From NCBI GenBank assembly GCA_011391745.1, contig JAABPX010000017.1, positions 1 to 42,381 of the forward strand: a stretch of DNA of 42,381 nucleotides, in the 5' to 3' direction. Position numbers and translations under genes: made by a program. This DNA is from Comamonadaceae bacterium (GTDB lineage: Bacteria > Pseudomonadota > Gammaproteobacteria > Burkholderiales > Burkholderiaceae_C). Within the stretch, counting starts at the first letter, position 1. Each line of letters starts with the position of its first letter. The notes under the pieces were generated by a model. The model had not been told where the DNA came from. It made no database searches and worked only from the letters and a program-made list of their open reading frames with translations. This document shows positions 25,317-34,743 of the stretch, in pieces.

Positions 25317-25346
25317 TTGCAATCGATTAACTGGGCCAAGCATAAT
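25317..25346 (+). promoter_or_regulatory. Sigma-70-type promoter of the BI-1/YccA gene
   Basis: TTGCAA (25317-25322), an 18-bp spacer and CATAAT (25341-25346), five of six matches to TATAAT. The start codon is at 25401, with AGGAG at 25389-25393. Confidence 0.6.
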
Positions 25347-25400
25347 GGATGCCGCACAGCCTCATCGAGACTCGTGAGAATTAACCATAGGAGTATCGCC

Positions 25401-26096
25401 ATGAATGACCACAACACCACCAGCGGCCGCTTTGGCACGGTGGCCAGCCAAGGCGCGCAGCGCAACAAAGTCCTGAGCAACACCTACCGTTTGCTCGCCC
25501 TGTCCATGATCCCCACCGTGCTGGGCGCTTGGGTTGGCGTTCAAACCGGCATCACCGCCGGCTTGACCGGCTTTATGGGCCTGATCGTGTTTTTGGGTGG
25601 CGCGTTCGGTTTCATGTACGCCATCGAAAAAACCAAAAACTCCGCGGCGGGTGTGCCCGTGCTGCTGGGGTTCACGTTCTTCATGGGGCTCATGTTGTCT
25701 CGCATGCTGGCCATGGTGCTGGGTTTCAAAAACGGCACGGATCTGGTCATGACCGCGTTTGGTGGCACCGCCTTCATTTTCTTTGTCATGTCCAACCTGT
25801 CCATGGTCATCAAGCGTGACTTGAGCCAAATGGGCAAATGGCTTTTTGTTGGTGCCTTGGCCATCATGGTTGCAGCCGTGATCAACGTGTTCATTGGCAG
25901 CACGGCCATGACCGCAGCGATTGCCACCTTGGCCATCGTGGTGTTCAGTCTGTTTTTGCTGCACGACTTGAAACGCATCGTTGATGGCGGTGAAACCAAC
26001 TACATCAGCGCGACTTTGGGCGTGTACCTCAGCCTGTTCAACGTCTTCCAAAGCCTCTTGGCCTTGCTGGGCATCTTTGGCGGCGACCGCGAATAA
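25401..26096 (+). CDS. Bax inhibitor-1 / YccA family membrane protein
   Basis: A 231-aa inner-membrane protein of the BI-1 (UPF0005) family, seven predicted helices from residue 30 to 228. In E. coli, YccA modulates FtsH proteolysis. A conserved Asp-containing end (FSLFLLHDLKRIVDGGETNYI) and the final ALYLSLFNVF-type helix (LGVYLSLFNVFQSLLALLG) fit the family. ATG at 25401 is chosen for the AGGAG upstream; an open frame continues 28 codons further 5' but overlaps the promoter. Confidence 0.94.
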   Translation: MNDHNTTSGRFGTVASQGAQRNKVLSNTYRLLALSMIPTVLGAWVGVQTGITAGLTGFMGLIVFLGGAFGFMYAIEKTKNSAAGVPVLLGFTFFMGLMLSRMLAMVLGFKNGTDLVMTAFGGTAFIFFVMSNLSMVIKRDLSQMGKWLFVGALAIMVAAVINVFIGSTAMTAAIATLAIVVFSLFLLHDLKRIVDGGETNYISATLGVYLSLFNVFQSLLALLGIFGGDRE

Positions 26097-26112
26097 GCGC
26101 TCGCAGCCCCTC

Positions 26113-26141
26113 AAAAAAAGCCACCTTCGGGTGGCTTTTTT
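26113..26141. terminator. Bidirectional terminator between BI-1 and rlmD
   Basis: GCCACC (26120-26125), TTCG tetraloop, GGTGGC (26130-26135), with seven A before and six T after. It serves both convergent genes; the rlmD stop is at 26143. Confidence 0.93.
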
Positions 26142-26142
26142 G

Positions 26143-27576
26143 TCATTCCGGGGGCAGCGAAGCCGTCAACACGTCAAACCCCACATCCTCACCATCCAGG
26201 CCCGTCCATTCAAAGACGGCGATGCTTTCCACGTGAGCGGTGTGGGGGAACATATTGACCACGCCCGCGGCCACGCAGCTGTAGCCGGCTTTGTGCACCA
26301 AGAGCCCCGCATCACGGGCCAGTGTGGCGGGGTTGCAGCTAACGTAAACGATGCGCTGGGGCGGCGTCCACGCACCACGACGAGCGGGATCGGCATGCAA
26401 ATCGGCCAAGGCCTTGGCCAAGGCAAACGCACCTTCACGAGGCGGGTCTACCAACCATTTGTCGGCCACGCCATCGGCCATGAGCTGTTCGGGTGTCATT
26501 TCAAACAGGTTGCGGGCCAGGAAAAGGGTCGGTGCCAACGGGTCGCTGCGCTGGGACTGATTCAAAGTCCAATTCTCTTGGGCGCGGCGCACCATGGTGT
26601 CGCTGCCTTCGATGCCCAAGACCTCGCCCGCTTGTGTGGCCAAAGGCAAGGTGAAGTTGCCCAAGCCACAAAACCAATCGATGACGCGGTCCTGCCGTTT
26701 GGCTTTGAGCAAACGCAGCGCACGGGAGACCAACACCCGGTTGATGTGCGGATTGACCTGAGTGAAGTCGGTGGGCTTGTAAGGCATGGTGATGCCGAAC
26801 TCGGGCAAGCGGTAGCACAAGACCGGACCGCCCTCGTCCAACAAACGCACCGTGTCGGGGCCTTTGGATTGGGTCCACCACTGCACCGCATGCAGCTGGG
26901 CAAAGTCGCGCAAGCGCTTCAAATCGGCCTCACTCAAGGCCTCCATGTGTCGCAAGACCAAGGCCGTGATGTCGTCGCCGCAGGCCAGCTCAATCTGAGG
27001 ACAGGTCTCGCGCGCGTCCATGCTGAAGATCAGTTCGCGCAGGGGCACCAACAGGACGCTCACCTGCGGTGGTAACACCTCGCAGGTGCGCATGTCGGCG
27101 ATGTATCGGCTTTTGCGCTCGTGAAAGCCGATCAGCACTTTGCCTTTTTTGACGACGTAGCGCACCGACAGGCGGGCTCGGTAGCGGTAGCCCCAAGTCG
27201 GCCCTTCGATGGGTCGCAGCAGGGTTTGCGCTTTGACCTTGGCCAAGTGCCACAGGTTGTCTTCGAGCACGCGTTGCTTGATGGCCACTTGGGCGCTGCT
27301 GTGCAGGTGTTGCATTTTGCAGCCGCCGCAGGCACCCGCGTGCAAACCGAAGTTCTCGCAACCGGGGCGCACGCGCTGGGAGGATTCGCGGTGAATGGCG
27401 GTGACCACGCCCGCTTCCCAGTTGTTTTTCTTGCGGTGCACGCTGGTGTGGACCACCTCAAAGGGCAAAGCGCCTTCTATAAACACCACCTTGCCATCGG
27501 CTCGATGAGCGATGCCCTGCGCTTCGATATCCAAAGACTCCACGCAGAGGGCACCCTCTGGAAACACATCGCTCAT
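26143..27576 (-). CDS. rlmD: 23S rRNA (uracil-1939-C5)-methyltransferase
   Basis: RlmD (RumA), 477 aa, SAM-dependent methylation of U1939 in 23S rRNA. A TRAM-like N-terminal domain (10-65) is followed by the Fe-S cysteines C73, C83 and C86 in [17 protein letters not shown], with the fourth near MRTCEVLP. The SAM region is [16 protein letters not shown], and the catalytic Cys is in [15 protein letters not shown] at 27576 is used; it starts 10 bp after the nlpD stop. In relatives rpoS lies between these two genes. Confidence 0.95.
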   Translation of the reverse strand: MSDVFPEGALCVESLDIEAQGIAHRADGKVVFIEGALPFEVVHTSVHRKKNNWEAGVVTAIHRESSQRVRPGCENFGLHAGACGGCKMQHLHSSAQVAIKQRVLEDNLWHLAKVKAQTLLRPIEGPTWGYRYRARLSVRYVVKKGKVLIGFHERKSRYIADMRTCEVLPPQVSVLLVPLRELIFSMDARETCPQIELACGDDITALVLRHMEALSEADLKRLRDFAQLHAVQWWTQSKGPDTVRLLDEGGPVLCYRLPEFGITMPYKPTDFTQVNPHINRVLVSRALRLLKAKRQDRVIDWFCGLGNFTLPLATQAGEVLGIEGSDTMVRRAQENWTLNQSQRSDPLAPTLFLARNLFEMTPEQLMADGVADKWLVDPPREGAFALAKALADLHADPARRGAWTPPQRIVYVSCNPATLARDAGLLVHKAGYSCVAAGVVNMFPHTAHVESIAVFEWTGLDGEDVGFDVLTASLPPE

Positions 27577-27586
27577 GGATTTGACT

Positions 27587-28387
27587 TCAACGTTTGGGCA
27601 GAAACGCCATGGGATCCACCGGTTTGCCTTGCCGACGAACCTCAAAGTGCAAGCGAACCGTGTCGCTGTCGCTGCTGCCCATCGTGGCTATTTTCTGACC
27701 CTGGCGAACCGTCTGGTCTTCTTTGACCAAAAGGCTTTGATTGTGCGCATAAGCGGTCAAGAAACCATTGGGGTGCTGTAAGACCACCAAGTTGCCCAAA
27801 CCACGGATCACCGCACCCGACACCACCACCCGTCCATCGGCCGCAGCGACCACCGGATCACCCGCCTTACCTGAAATGGAAATGCCTTTGTTTTTGGCTT
27901 CATCAAAAGCCGCTGTCACCGGACCGCTGGCCGGCCAGACCACTGCGAAGTCCGTCGATGGATTGGGCAGCGCTGCCGACGGTGAACCCGGTGGGATTTC
28001 TAAGGGGCGGCTGACCACCGAAGGCGAAGGCGATGGGGTTGCAGCTGCCACACCCACCGCAGTGGGCGGCACCACGCGCAAGACCTGCCCAACTTCGATC
28101 GTGTTGGGGTCGTTAATGGCGTTCCACAGCTGCAAATCGCGCCAAGCTTGGCCGGTTTCCACACCGATCCGGTAAAGGGTATCGCCTGCACGCACGGTAT
28201 AAAAACCCGGTGCGTCTTGGCTGGGCTCTCGCTTCACACCCGAGACGGGCTTTGAACGGTCCACCACGGGTGCCGGGGCTGTGACGCGACGGGTACTGCA
28301 AGCCGAAGCCAACAGCACTGCGCTGCCCAGCAGCGTCAAAAATGCCACTCGCCGCCAAAAATTCGGGGTTTTCACCATTTCATTCAT
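27587..28387 (-). CDS. nlpD: NlpD-like lipoprotein (LysM + M23 peptidase domain)
   Basis: A 266-aa outer-membrane lipoprotein. A type II signal peptide ends in the lipobox LLASAC (Cys at residue 26). A LysM domain (about 56-102, [24 protein letters not shown], cited in part) binds peptidoglycan, and a C-terminal LytM/M23 domain (about 150-266) has [20 protein letters not shown] and the end [16 protein letters not shown]. The catalytic zinc His residues are partly lost (AHNQ rather than HNSH-type), as in NlpD/EnvC amidase activators. ATG at 28387 has GGGA seven bases upstream; two earlier start codons at 28417-28420 lack a ribosome-binding site. Confidence 0.9.
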   Translation of the reverse strand: MNEMVKTPNFWRRVAFLTLLGSAVLLASACSTRRVTAPAPVVDRSKPVSGVKREPSQDAPGFYTVRAGDTLYRIGVETGQAWRDLQLWNAINDPNTIEVGQVLRVVPPTAVGVAAATPSPSPSVVSRPLEIPPGSPSAALPNPSTDFAVVWPASGPVTAAFDEAKNKGISISGKAGDPVVAAADGRVVVSGAVIRGLGNLVVLQHPNGFLTAYAHNQSLLVKEDQTVRQGQKIATMGSSDSDTVRLHFEVRRQGKPVDPMAFLPKR

Positions 28388-28426
28388 TGATTGATCCCAC
28401 TGAAGTTGACGCGCCATCAAACATGT

Positions 28427-29266
28427 TTAAGAAACGCCTGATTTTAGTGGCACAAACAACACCGGCTCGAGCACGGTGTGCACCAAGCCGCTGTCGGTTT
28501 TGTCGATAACCACCAAGTGCTGTTGACCATTGGGCGACTCAGACGGTGCCACCAGCCGCCCCCCCACCGCCAACTGGTCGAACCAAGCCTGTGGAATGCC
28601 CATGCCACCCGCGGCACTGATGATCGCGCTGTAAGGTGCGCCCTCTGAAAACCCCAGCATGCCGTCGCCCAGAATCAATTGCACGTTGCGCAGACACAAG
28701 TGGCGCAGATTCTCACGCGCCTTGTCGTGAAGGCCGCGCAAGCGCTCGATGCTGTACACCTCTTGGGCGATGTGCGAGAGCAATGCGGCCTGATAACCAC
28801 AGCCCGTACCGATTTCCAACACCCGGCCCAAAGGGCCTCCACGGCCTTCACAGAGCAAGGCCAACATACGGGCCACAACACTGGGTTTGGATATGGTTTG
28901 GCCCATGCCAATGGGCAAGCTGGTGTCTTCATAGGCTTGCGGAACCAAGGCCGAATCAACGAAGCGGTGGCGCTCCACCGCGCGCAAGGCCTGTGCAACC
29001 CGCGCATCTTGCAGGCCTTGGGACTGTATCTTTTGCACCATCGTAAAACGGATGGTTTGCGAATCCATGCCCACGCCGCTGGTGTGCACGCGGTGGGTCA
29101 TTGGTGAAACATTCACACGCCCAGCCGAAGCTGCCGTTGACGGCTTGGCTGTCAAACCCTGGGGTTGAATGGGCCGAGCCTGCTTCGGCATTGTGTCTAT
29201 TTGGGCCGGAAATGTCGGCCTTGGCTTGACGGGCGCTGCCGCAGATTTTGGTGGCTCGCGTTTCAT
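28427..29266 (-). CDS. pcm: Protein-L-isoaspartate O-methyltransferase with N-terminal extension
   Basis: Repairs isoaspartyl residues by SAM-dependent carboxyl methylation. Length 279 aa against about 210 in E. coli. The difference is a Pro/Lys/Ala-rich, probably disordered N-terminus of about 65 residues ([18 protein letters not shown]). The catalytic core starts near [12 protein letters not shown] (67), with the family's ETSLPIG-type motif ([17 protein letters not shown]) and SAM loop [13 protein letters not shown] at 151-163. The start at 29266 overlaps the surE stop as ATGA, which supports the long form. An internal start at residue 67 is possible. Confidence 0.93.
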   Translation of the reverse strand: MKREPPKSAAAPVKPRPTFPAQIDTMPKQARPIQPQGLTAKPSTAASAGRVNVSPMTHRVHTSGVGMDSQTIRFTMVQKIQSQGLQDARVAQALRAVERHRFVDSALVPQAYEDTSLPIGMGQTISKPSVVARMLALLCEGRGGPLGRVLEIGTGCGYQAALLSHIAQEVYSIERLRGLHDKARENLRHLCLRNVQLILGDGMLGFSEGAPYSAIISAAGGMGIPQAWFDQLAVGGRLVAPSESPNGQQHLVVIDKTDSGLVHTVLEPVLFVPLKSGVS

Positions 29267-30048
29267 TCGGCTTGCGACAAAGCACCGGCCAAGGGAACCC
29301 AGTAGGGCAAGCGCTGATGATCGGTCAAGTCAACCTGCAAAGGCGTGATGGTGGCGTAACCTTGCAAGGTTGCGTGAAAGTCGGTGCCGTCGGCATCGTC
29401 TTTTGCGGCGCCGGCATTGCCGATCCAATACATTTTTTCGCCACGAGGACTTTCTTGCACGATGACCGACTCCGCCGAGTGACGTCGACCCAGTCGAGCC
29501 ACTTTGAAGCCCTTGAAATCGGCTTTCGATACATTGGGCAGGTTGACATTGAGCAACCAAGGCTGCGCCGACGCGGCCTCGCCGGGTGCCTGCACTGGCA
29601 AGCTGGGCAACAAGTGAGCAACCATGGCCGCCGCTTGTTGAGCGGCCAAGTCCAAATGCTGCCAACCCCTGTCCGTTTGAGAAAAAGCGATGGCTGGAAT
29701 GCCAAACAAATACCCCTCCATCGCTGCACCAACCGTGCCGGAGTAAATCGTGTCATCACCCATATTGGCGCCGTTGTTGATGCCCGAGACGACCAAATCG
29801 GGGCGGTAGCCCAACAAACCGGTCAAAGCAATGTGAACACAGTCGGCTGGCGTGCCATTCACATACCGAAATCCATTGGGAGCCGTGTGCACATAAAGCG
29901 GTGAGTGCAAAGTCAAGGCATTGGATTTGGCGCTGTTGTTGTGCTCCGGAGCCACCACCTCCACATCCGCCAGACCTCTCAACGCATCGTACAGGGCAAC
30001 GATGCCGGGTGCGGTGTATCCGTCATCGTTGGAAATGAGAATTTTCAT
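29263..30048 (-). CDS. surE: 5'/3'-nucleotidase SurE
   Basis: Metal-dependent nucleotidase, 261 aa, survival protein family. The N-terminus [23 protein letters not shown] carries the metal ligands D8 and D9; ligand Ser is in the [15 protein letters not shown] region, and the second Asn is in [27 protein letters not shown] (cited in part). ATG at 30048. First gene of surE-pcm-nlpD; it overlaps pcm by 4 bp. A tRNA-His gene and its terminator lie upstream. Confidence 0.97.
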   Translation of the reverse strand: MKILISNDDGYTAPGIVALYDALRGLADVEVVAPEHNNSAKSNALTLHSPLYVHTAPNGFRYVNGTPADCVHIALTGLLGYRPDLVVSGINNGANMGDDTIYSGTVGAAMEGYLFGIPAIAFSQTDRGWQHLDLAAQQAAAMVAHLLPSLPVQAPGEAASAQPWLLNVNLPNVSKADFKGFKVARLGRRHSAESVIVQESPRGEKMYWIGNAGAAKDDADGTDFHATLQGYATITPLQVDLTDHQRLPYWVPLAGALSQAE

Positions 30049-30091
30049 GCTAGTGATTGTAGGGTTGCCCCATGCTGGGTTTGGCAGCAAC

Positions 30092-30115
30092 AAAAAAAGG
30101 CCCTGAAAGGCCTTT
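30092..30115 (-). terminator. Rho-independent terminator after tRNA-His
   Basis: AAAGGCC-N6-GGCCTTT, with seven A (30092-30098) giving the minus-strand T tract. It lies 15 bp beyond the CCA end of the tRNA. Confidence 0.85.
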
Positions 30116-30130
30116 ATGCATTGTGATCAG

Positions 30131-30207
30131 TGGGGTGGCTGATGGGGCTCGAACCCACGACAACAGGAATCACAATCCTGGACTCTACCAACTGAGCTAC
30201 AGCCACC
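30131..30207 (-). tRNA. tRNA-His (anticodon GTG)
   Basis: A 77-nt cloverleaf that includes the His-specific extra G at -1 (30207). The acceptor stem is GTGGCTG/CAGCCAC, the discriminator is C, and CCA is encoded. The anticodon stem CAGGA/TCCTG surrounds loop TTGTGAT, giving anticodon GTG. The T arm has GGTTCGAGCC. Confidence 0.97.
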
Positions 30208-30239
30208 ATTCGAGAAATTATACGCGATTCCTCATCATC

Positions 30240-32135
30240 TTACGGCTGATTGGTCGGTGCAGGCGCCAAAATTCGAGCTTTGTAACGCACCTTCAAATTC
30301 TCCACATAGGCCCTGGATTCTGCTGCCGTCCACGCTTGTTGGTATTGTTGGTTTTGGTCTGCGCCCAAGCCTTCGGCGGGTAACACCCGTTCAACTTGAA
30401 CCACCAAGTACCCCTGCCCAGGCAATTGAACCCCTACCCAAGCGGGCAACTGCTGCACATTGGCGGTCATTACCGCGTTGATCACCTGAGCATCCAAGCC
30501 CACGGGCGCGGCGCGGCTGACGACACGACTATCCTGCAAGCCATTGGGGGTGGCACCACTTTTCCAAGTGGCCATGGTTCGCTCGCCTTCGGCCTGCGCC
30601 AATTCCACCGCCTTCTGCGCCACCCAACGGGCGCGCACATCGGTTTGAACCCGTTCAAACGGTTGCGTGGCCGCAGGGGCGTAACGCACGATGCGTGCCG
30701 CGGCCAAACGGCCAGTACCCAACTCCACCGCTTCGGTATTGGTCTTTTTGGCAATGGCGTCAGCAGAGAACACAGCAGACAACAAACGCTCGTTCGACCA
30801 AACACCCGCATCGGGCTGAATGCGTCGGGTCAAGCCGCTTTTTGTCTCTACCCTGAGCTTGAAGCGTTCGGCCACGGGTTGCAAGCTGTCGGCTTGTTCG
30901 TAGACCATGTTGGTGAAGGTTTCGGCGGCTTCGGCAAACAGTCGCTGGGCTTGTTGCTTTTTCAGGTCTTGCTCAATTTGCTCTCGCACCGTTTCAAAAC
31001 TGGGTTTGGCAGGCGCTTTGATATCGGTAACACGAATGATGTGCCAACCAAAATCGGTTTTCACCAAGTCGGAAATTTCGCCTACGCCCAAGGAAAAAAC
31101 CACCTCTTCAAAAGGTTTGACCATGGCGTTGCGGCCAAAATAATTGAGGTCGCCACCCTGCGCCGCTGAGCCTGGATCTTGTGAATGTTGTTTGGCCAAC
31201 GCAGCAAAACGCTCGGGCTGCTGGCGCGCTTGTGCCAAAACGGCTTCGGCTTGTTTCTTCACATCGGCTTGGGTCGCCGCATCGGCTTGGGGGTCAAGAG
31301 TGAACAAAATGTGGCTGGCGCGGCGCTCTTCGGCGCCGGCCCACTGGGCGGCGTTTTGCTCAAAGTAGGCACGAACATCGGCTTCAGCGAGACGAACATC
31401 GTTGACCAAGGATTGGGCATCGAGAACGACGTATTCCACGTCGGCCTGTTCAACGGTCTGAAAAATCGAGGCGTTGGTTTGGTAGAAGGTTTTGAGCTCG
31501 TCCTCGGTGGGGACGGCTTGAGCGGTGAACTGGGCTGCATTGAACGGGGCCAAGCGCACCTGACGACGCTCGAAAAAAGCCTTCAGTCCAGGCGATGCAG
31601 CGGCCGGCGTGGTGAAACCGCTGGACAGAACACCCTGGGTAATCTGCTGGATCGATAAATCTTGCCGAACTTGATCTTCAAACATTTGCGGCGTCATGCC
31701 TTCACGGCCCAACAAGGCACGATACGCCTCCATATCGAGCTGACCGTTGGGTAAGCGCAAGGATGCGATGGTGTCGTTGCTTTGAAGGTCGCGCTGCAAG
31801 CGCTGGTCACTGATCAACACACGCATGTCTTGTGCCGCCACCGCCATCAGCCGTTGCTGGACCAGATTGTCCAAGGCCGCATAACGTGCCTCGGGCGTAT
31901 CCAGGAGCTTAATGTCAATGCTTGGCATGGCTTGCTGTAGGCGCTCAATTTGAGCTTGGTGCGCCGCATCCCACTGACTCGACTTGATGTCTTGACCATT
32001 GACCGTGGCCACGGTTTGGCCGCCCTCGTTGGCGCTGGAGTAGCCCTCAACACCAAACAGCACAAATGAGGGGATGATCAAAATCATCAAAAAACCCAAG
32101 AGGTACTTTTTGTGTTGTCGAATGGATTCAAACAT
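30240..32135 (-). CDS. ppiD: PpiD-type periplasmic peptidyl-prolyl isomerase/chaperone
   Basis: A 631-aa membrane-anchored periplasmic folding factor. One N-terminal helix (residues 12-29, [18 protein letters not shown]) is followed by a SurA-N-like chaperone domain (about 30-180), a parvulin PPIC domain (about 265-370, [50 protein letters not shown]) and a helical C-terminus. It assists outer-membrane and secreted proteins near the Sec translocon. It lies downstream of hupB and tRNA-Val on the same strand, as is common in proteobacteria, but a terminator at 32161-32191 separates them. Confidence 0.92.
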   Translation of the reverse strand: MFESIRQHKKYLLGFLMILIIPSFVLFGVEGYSSANEGGQTVATVNGQDIKSSQWDAAHQAQIERLQQAMPSIDIKLLDTPEARYAALDNLVQQRLMAVAAQDMRVLISDQRLQRDLQSNDTIASLRLPNGQLDMEAYRALLGREGMTPQMFEDQVRQDLSIQQITQGVLSSGFTTPAAASPGLKAFFERRQVRLAPFNAAQFTAQAVPTEDELKTFYQTNASIFQTVEQADVEYVVLDAQSLVNDVRLAEADVRAYFEQNAAQWAGAEERRASHILFTLDPQADAATQADVKKQAEAVLAQARQQPERFAALAKQHSQDPGSAAQGGDLNYFGRNAMVKPFEEVVFSLGVGEISDLVKTDFGWHIIRVTDIKAPAKPSFETVREQIEQDLKKQQAQRLFAEAAETFTNMVYEQADSLQPVAERFKLRVETKSGLTRRIQPDAGVWSNERLLSAVFSADAIAKKTNTEAVELGTGRLAAARIVRYAPAATQPFERVQTDVRARWVAQKAVELAQAEGERTMATWKSGATPNGLQDSRVVSRAAPVGLDAQVINAVMTANVQQLPAWVGVQLPGQGYLVVQVERVLPAEGLGADQNQQYQQAWTAAESRAYVENLKVRYKARILAPAPTNQP

Positions 32136-32160
32136 GCTGTCAGCCTGTCAAGAAAAACGA

Positions 32161-32191
32161 AAAAAACGAAAAAGGCGAACACAGGTTCGCC
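32161..32191 (-). terminator. Rho-independent terminator after hupB/tRNA-Val
   Basis: GGCGAAC (32174-32180), loop ACAG, GTTCGCC (32185-32191). A-rich 32161-32173 gives a T-rich tract on the minus strand. It lies 9 bp beyond the tRNA-Val CCA end and 25 bp before ppiD. Confidence 0.85.
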
Positions 32192-32200
32192 TTCTTGAGG

Positions 32201-32276
32201 TGGTGGGTGCTGACGGGGTCGAACCGCCGACCTACGCCTTGTAAGGGCGCCGCTCTACCGACTGAGCTAAGCACCC
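32201..32276 (-). tRNA. tRNA-Val (anticodon TAC)
   Basis: A 76-nt cloverleaf: acceptor GGGTGCT/AGCACCC, discriminator A and encoded CCA. The anticodon stem GCGCC/GGCGT holds loop CTTACAA, anticodon TAC. The D arm starts TAGCTCAGTCGGTAGAGC and the T arm has GGTTCGACCC. Confidence 0.97.
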
Positions 32277-32290
32277 CACCGGTTAAGCGA

Positions 32291-32563
32291 TCAGTTCAAT
32301 GCGTCTTTCAAGCCCTTGCCTGGACGGAACTTGGGCACTTTGGCGGCTTTGATTTTGATCTCTGCGCCCGTGCGGGGATTGCGGCCTTTGCGGGCGGGAC
32401 GCTTGGTCACCGCGAACGAGCCAAAACCAACCAAAGAAACGGTGCCACCTTTTTTCAAGGTGGTGCGAATGGCCGTGATGGTGGATTCCAAGGCGCGAGC
32501 CGCAGCCGCTTTGGATATGTCAGCATTCTTGGCGATGTGTTCGACGAGTTCTGATTTGTTCAC
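32291..32563 (-). CDS. hupB: DNA-binding protein HU-beta
   Basis: A 90-aa nucleoid protein of the HU/IHF family. It has [20 protein letters not shown] at the start, the core [27 protein letters not shown] with the DNA-intercalating RNP arm, and the end [15 protein letters not shown]. The start codon is GTG at 32563, with AGGGG upstream. tRNA-Val follows 15 bp downstream, probably in the same transcript. Confidence 0.97.
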   Translation of the reverse strand: MNKSELVEHIAKNADISKAAAARALESTITAIRTTLKKGGTVSLVGFGSFAVTKRPARKGRNPRTGAEIKIKAAKVPKFRPGKGLKDALN

Positions 32564-32649
32564 AAATAGCCCCTATTGAAGTGATGAAAGAGTGCGGTCA
32601 GAACCGCAATTCACAAAAAAACGCCGCGCTTTTGACACGAACGAAGTTA

Positions 32650-32655
32650 ATTCTA
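32650..32655 (-). promoter_or_regulatory. Possible -10 element of hupB
   Basis: TAGAAT on the minus strand, about 90 bp before the hupB start. No good -35 is seen, but an inverted repeat (32691-32711) lies at the distance expected for an activator site. Confidence 0.3.
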
Positions 32656-32690
32656 GTCGTTTTTGGCGGCGGAAAAATGACAAACCAATA

Positions 32691-32711
32691 CCTATGCGGG
32701 TTTGCCATAGG
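32691..32711. promoter_or_regulatory. Inverted repeat upstream of hupB / at the end of the dehydrogenase gene
   Basis: CCTATG-N9-CATAGG, perfect six-base arms. The spacer contains GGGTTTGC, which is also found in the ahpC-upstream repeat. It lies 3 bp past the dehydrogenase stop codon and 128 bp before hupB. There is no T tract of terminator quality. Confidence 0.42.
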
Positions 32712-32714
32712 TTT

Positions 32715-33809
32715 TCACGCGTTGAGCAACGCTTGCTCAACCGCTCGCCCCACCAATTCGGTGCTGGCGCGCCCACCCAAATCGGGGGTTCTTGGCGCAT
32801 CGCTGCCCGGCTGCAACACGGATTCAATCGCCTGCATGATGGCATCGTGTGCCTCACGGTGCCCCAAAAAATCCAACATCATGGCTCCGCACCAGATTTG
32901 CCCGATGGGGTTGGCTATGCCCTTACCGGCAATGTCGGGGGCCGAGCCGTGGACGGGCTCAAACAACGACGGATAACGGCGATCGGGGTTGAGGTTGGCG
33001 CTGGGCGCTATGCCAATGGTGCCCGTGCACGCCGGCCCCAAATCGCTGAGGATGTCGCCAAACAAATTGCTGCCCACGACCACATCAAAGAAGTCGGGGC
33101 GCTGGACAAAATGAGCGGTCAAGATGTCGATGTGAAACTTGTCGACCGTCACGTCGGGGTATTGTTTGGCCATTTCGGCCACTCGCTCATCCCAGTAGGG
33201 CATGGTGATGGCGATGCCGTTGGACTTGGTGGCGCTGGTCAGGTGCTTTTTGGGTCGTGATCGCGCCACCTCAAAGGCGTAGCGCAACACACGGTCCACG
33301 CCAATGCGTGACATCACCGTTTCTTGCATGACGATTTCGCGCTCGGTGCCGGGGTACATGCGCCCGCCGATGCTGGAGTATTCGCCCTCGGTGTTCTCGC
33401 GCACGATGACCATGTCGATCTCGCCGGGCTGACGCGGTGTGCCGTCTTTGCGCACCACCGGTGCGGTGACGCCGGGCATGAGCTTGGCAGGACGCAGATT
33501 GACGTACTGGTCGAATTCGCGGCGAAACAACAGCAAAGAGCCCCACAGCGAAATGTGATCGGGCACCTTGTCGGGCCAGCCCACTGCCCCGAAATAAATG
33601 GCATCGTGGCTGCCGATTTGGTCTTTCCAGTCGTCGGGCAGCATTTGCCCGTGCTTTTCAAAGTAATCGCAACTGGAAAAATCAAAGTGATCGAACGCCA
33701 AGTCAAGGCCAAAACGACTGGCGGCGGCTTGCAACACGCGCAAACCTTCGGGCATGACTTCGGTTCCGATGCCGTCACCCGCAATGACGGCAATACGTTG
33801 TGTGCTCAT
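32715..33809 (-). CDS. Tartrate/D-malate dehydrogenase family protein
   Basis: NAD-dependent beta-hydroxyacid oxidative decarboxylase, 364 aa, of the isocitrate/isopropylmalate dehydrogenase superfamily, closest to TtuC/DmlA by the pattern NPDRRYPSLFEPVHGSAPDI and the start RIAVIAGDGIGTEVMPEGLR. Other family strings are MVIVRENTEGEYSSIGGRMY and GSNLFGDILSDLGPACTGTIG. The substrate is tartrate or D-malate rather than isopropylmalate, judging by these motifs, but the choice between the two cannot be made by eye. Its start overlaps the EamA gene stop as ATGA, last in uvrC-pgsA-EamA-dehydrogenase order. Confidence 0.9.
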   Translation of the reverse strand: MSTQRIAVIAGDGIGTEVMPEGLRVLQAAASRFGLDLAFDHFDFSSCDYFEKHGQMLPDDWKDQIGSHDAIYFGAVGWPDKVPDHISLWGSLLLFRREFDQYVNLRPAKLMPGVTAPVVRKDGTPRQPGEIDMVIVRENTEGEYSSIGGRMYPGTEREIVMQETVMSRIGVDRVLRYAFEVARSRPKKHLTSATKSNGIAITMPYWDERVAEMAKQYPDVTVDKFHIDILTAHFVQRPDFFDVVVGSNLFGDILSDLGPACTGTIGIAPSANLNPDRRYPSLFEPVHGSAPDIAGKGIANPIGQIWCGAMMLDFLGHREAHDAIMQAIESVLQPGSDAPRTPDLGGRASTELVGRAVEQALLNA

Positions 33810-34735
33810 GTGGACCTTCCTGAAATCGGGGTGGACGAACGAACCACCCAAGCAACGCCCCAAGCCGTCAACGCCGTGCCCAACAAGGTCACGGCTGTGA
33901 TCGGCTCATCAAACAACCACCAAGCCATCATGGCCGTGCACGGTGGCACCAAATACATCAAGCTGGCGACAGAAGCCGCAGCGCCGCGCTGAATCAGCAT
34001 GTACAACAAAGAACTGCCACCCAAAGTCAGCACCAAGACCGATGCCGCCATGGCACCAATCAACTCAGGGTTCCAGCGCATGGTTTCACCCTCCATCAGC
34101 GCAAAAGGCACAGTCACAAGCAAAGCCGCCATCAGTTGCACGGCGTTGGCCGAACGCACATCGCAGGGCTGAACAAAGCGCTTTTGGTACAGCGTGCCCA
34201 CCGTGATGGACAAGAGGGCCACCAAGACAAACCCCAGGTTGGTCAAAGTGGCCGTGTCGCCGGGGCTTCCCGCCTCGAACTTACGCGACACCACCAACAC
34301 CAAACCCAAAAAGCCCAGCCACAGCCCGGCCCATTGTTTTCGACTGACCGAGGCACCAACCCTTCCCATGGTGCTGATCCAGACCGCGGTGAGCACCGGT
34401 TGCAGGCCCACGATGAGCGCCGTCAAACCCGAACCCATGCCGTCCTTGATGGCCAACCACACACCACCCAAATAGCCCGCGTGCATCAAGATACCGGTGA
34501 CGGCCAAGTGCCGCCACTGACTGGCGCTGGTGGGCCAGCGCACACCACGCCAAACAATCCACAACACAAAGCAACCCACCGAGAGGGCGTAGCGCATGGA
34601 CAAGAATTTCAACGGGGGTGCGTGGGGCATGCCAAAACGTGCCACGATGAAGCCGGTGCTCCAAATCAGCACAAACACCCAAGGCATGAGGCGCAGCCCA
34701 GCGGTGCTGTCTTTGGGCGACAAAACAGAAACCAA
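33806..34735 (-). CDS. EamA/DMT family transporter
   Basis: Ten-helix drug/metabolite transporter, about 309 aa, with two EamA repeats. The first helix is WVFVLIWSTGFIVARFGMP and a second-half motif is ALLSITVGTLYQKRF. A TTG at 34735 with GAGG six bases upstream gives a leader of 16 residues before the first helix; ATG at 34687 would remove it. It overlaps the dehydrogenase start by 4 bp, so it may export or import a related organic acid, but no substrate can be read from sequence. Confidence 0.87.
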   Translation of the reverse strand: MVSVLSPKDSTAGLRLMPWVFVLIWSTGFIVARFGMPHAPPLKFLSMRYALSVGCFVLWIVWRGVRWPTSASQWRHLAVTGILMHAGYLGGVWLAIKDGMGSGLTALIVGLQPVLTAVWISTMGRVGASVSRKQWAGLWLGFLGLVLVVSRKFEAGSPGDTATLTNLGFVLVALLSITVGTLYQKRFVQPCDVRSANAVQLMAALLVTVPFALMEGETMRWNPELIGAMAASVLVLTLGGSSLLYMLIQRGAAASVASLMYLVPPCTAMMAWWLFDEPITAVTLLGTALTAWGVAWVVRSSTPISGRST

Positions 34736-34743
34736 AACAGGCC

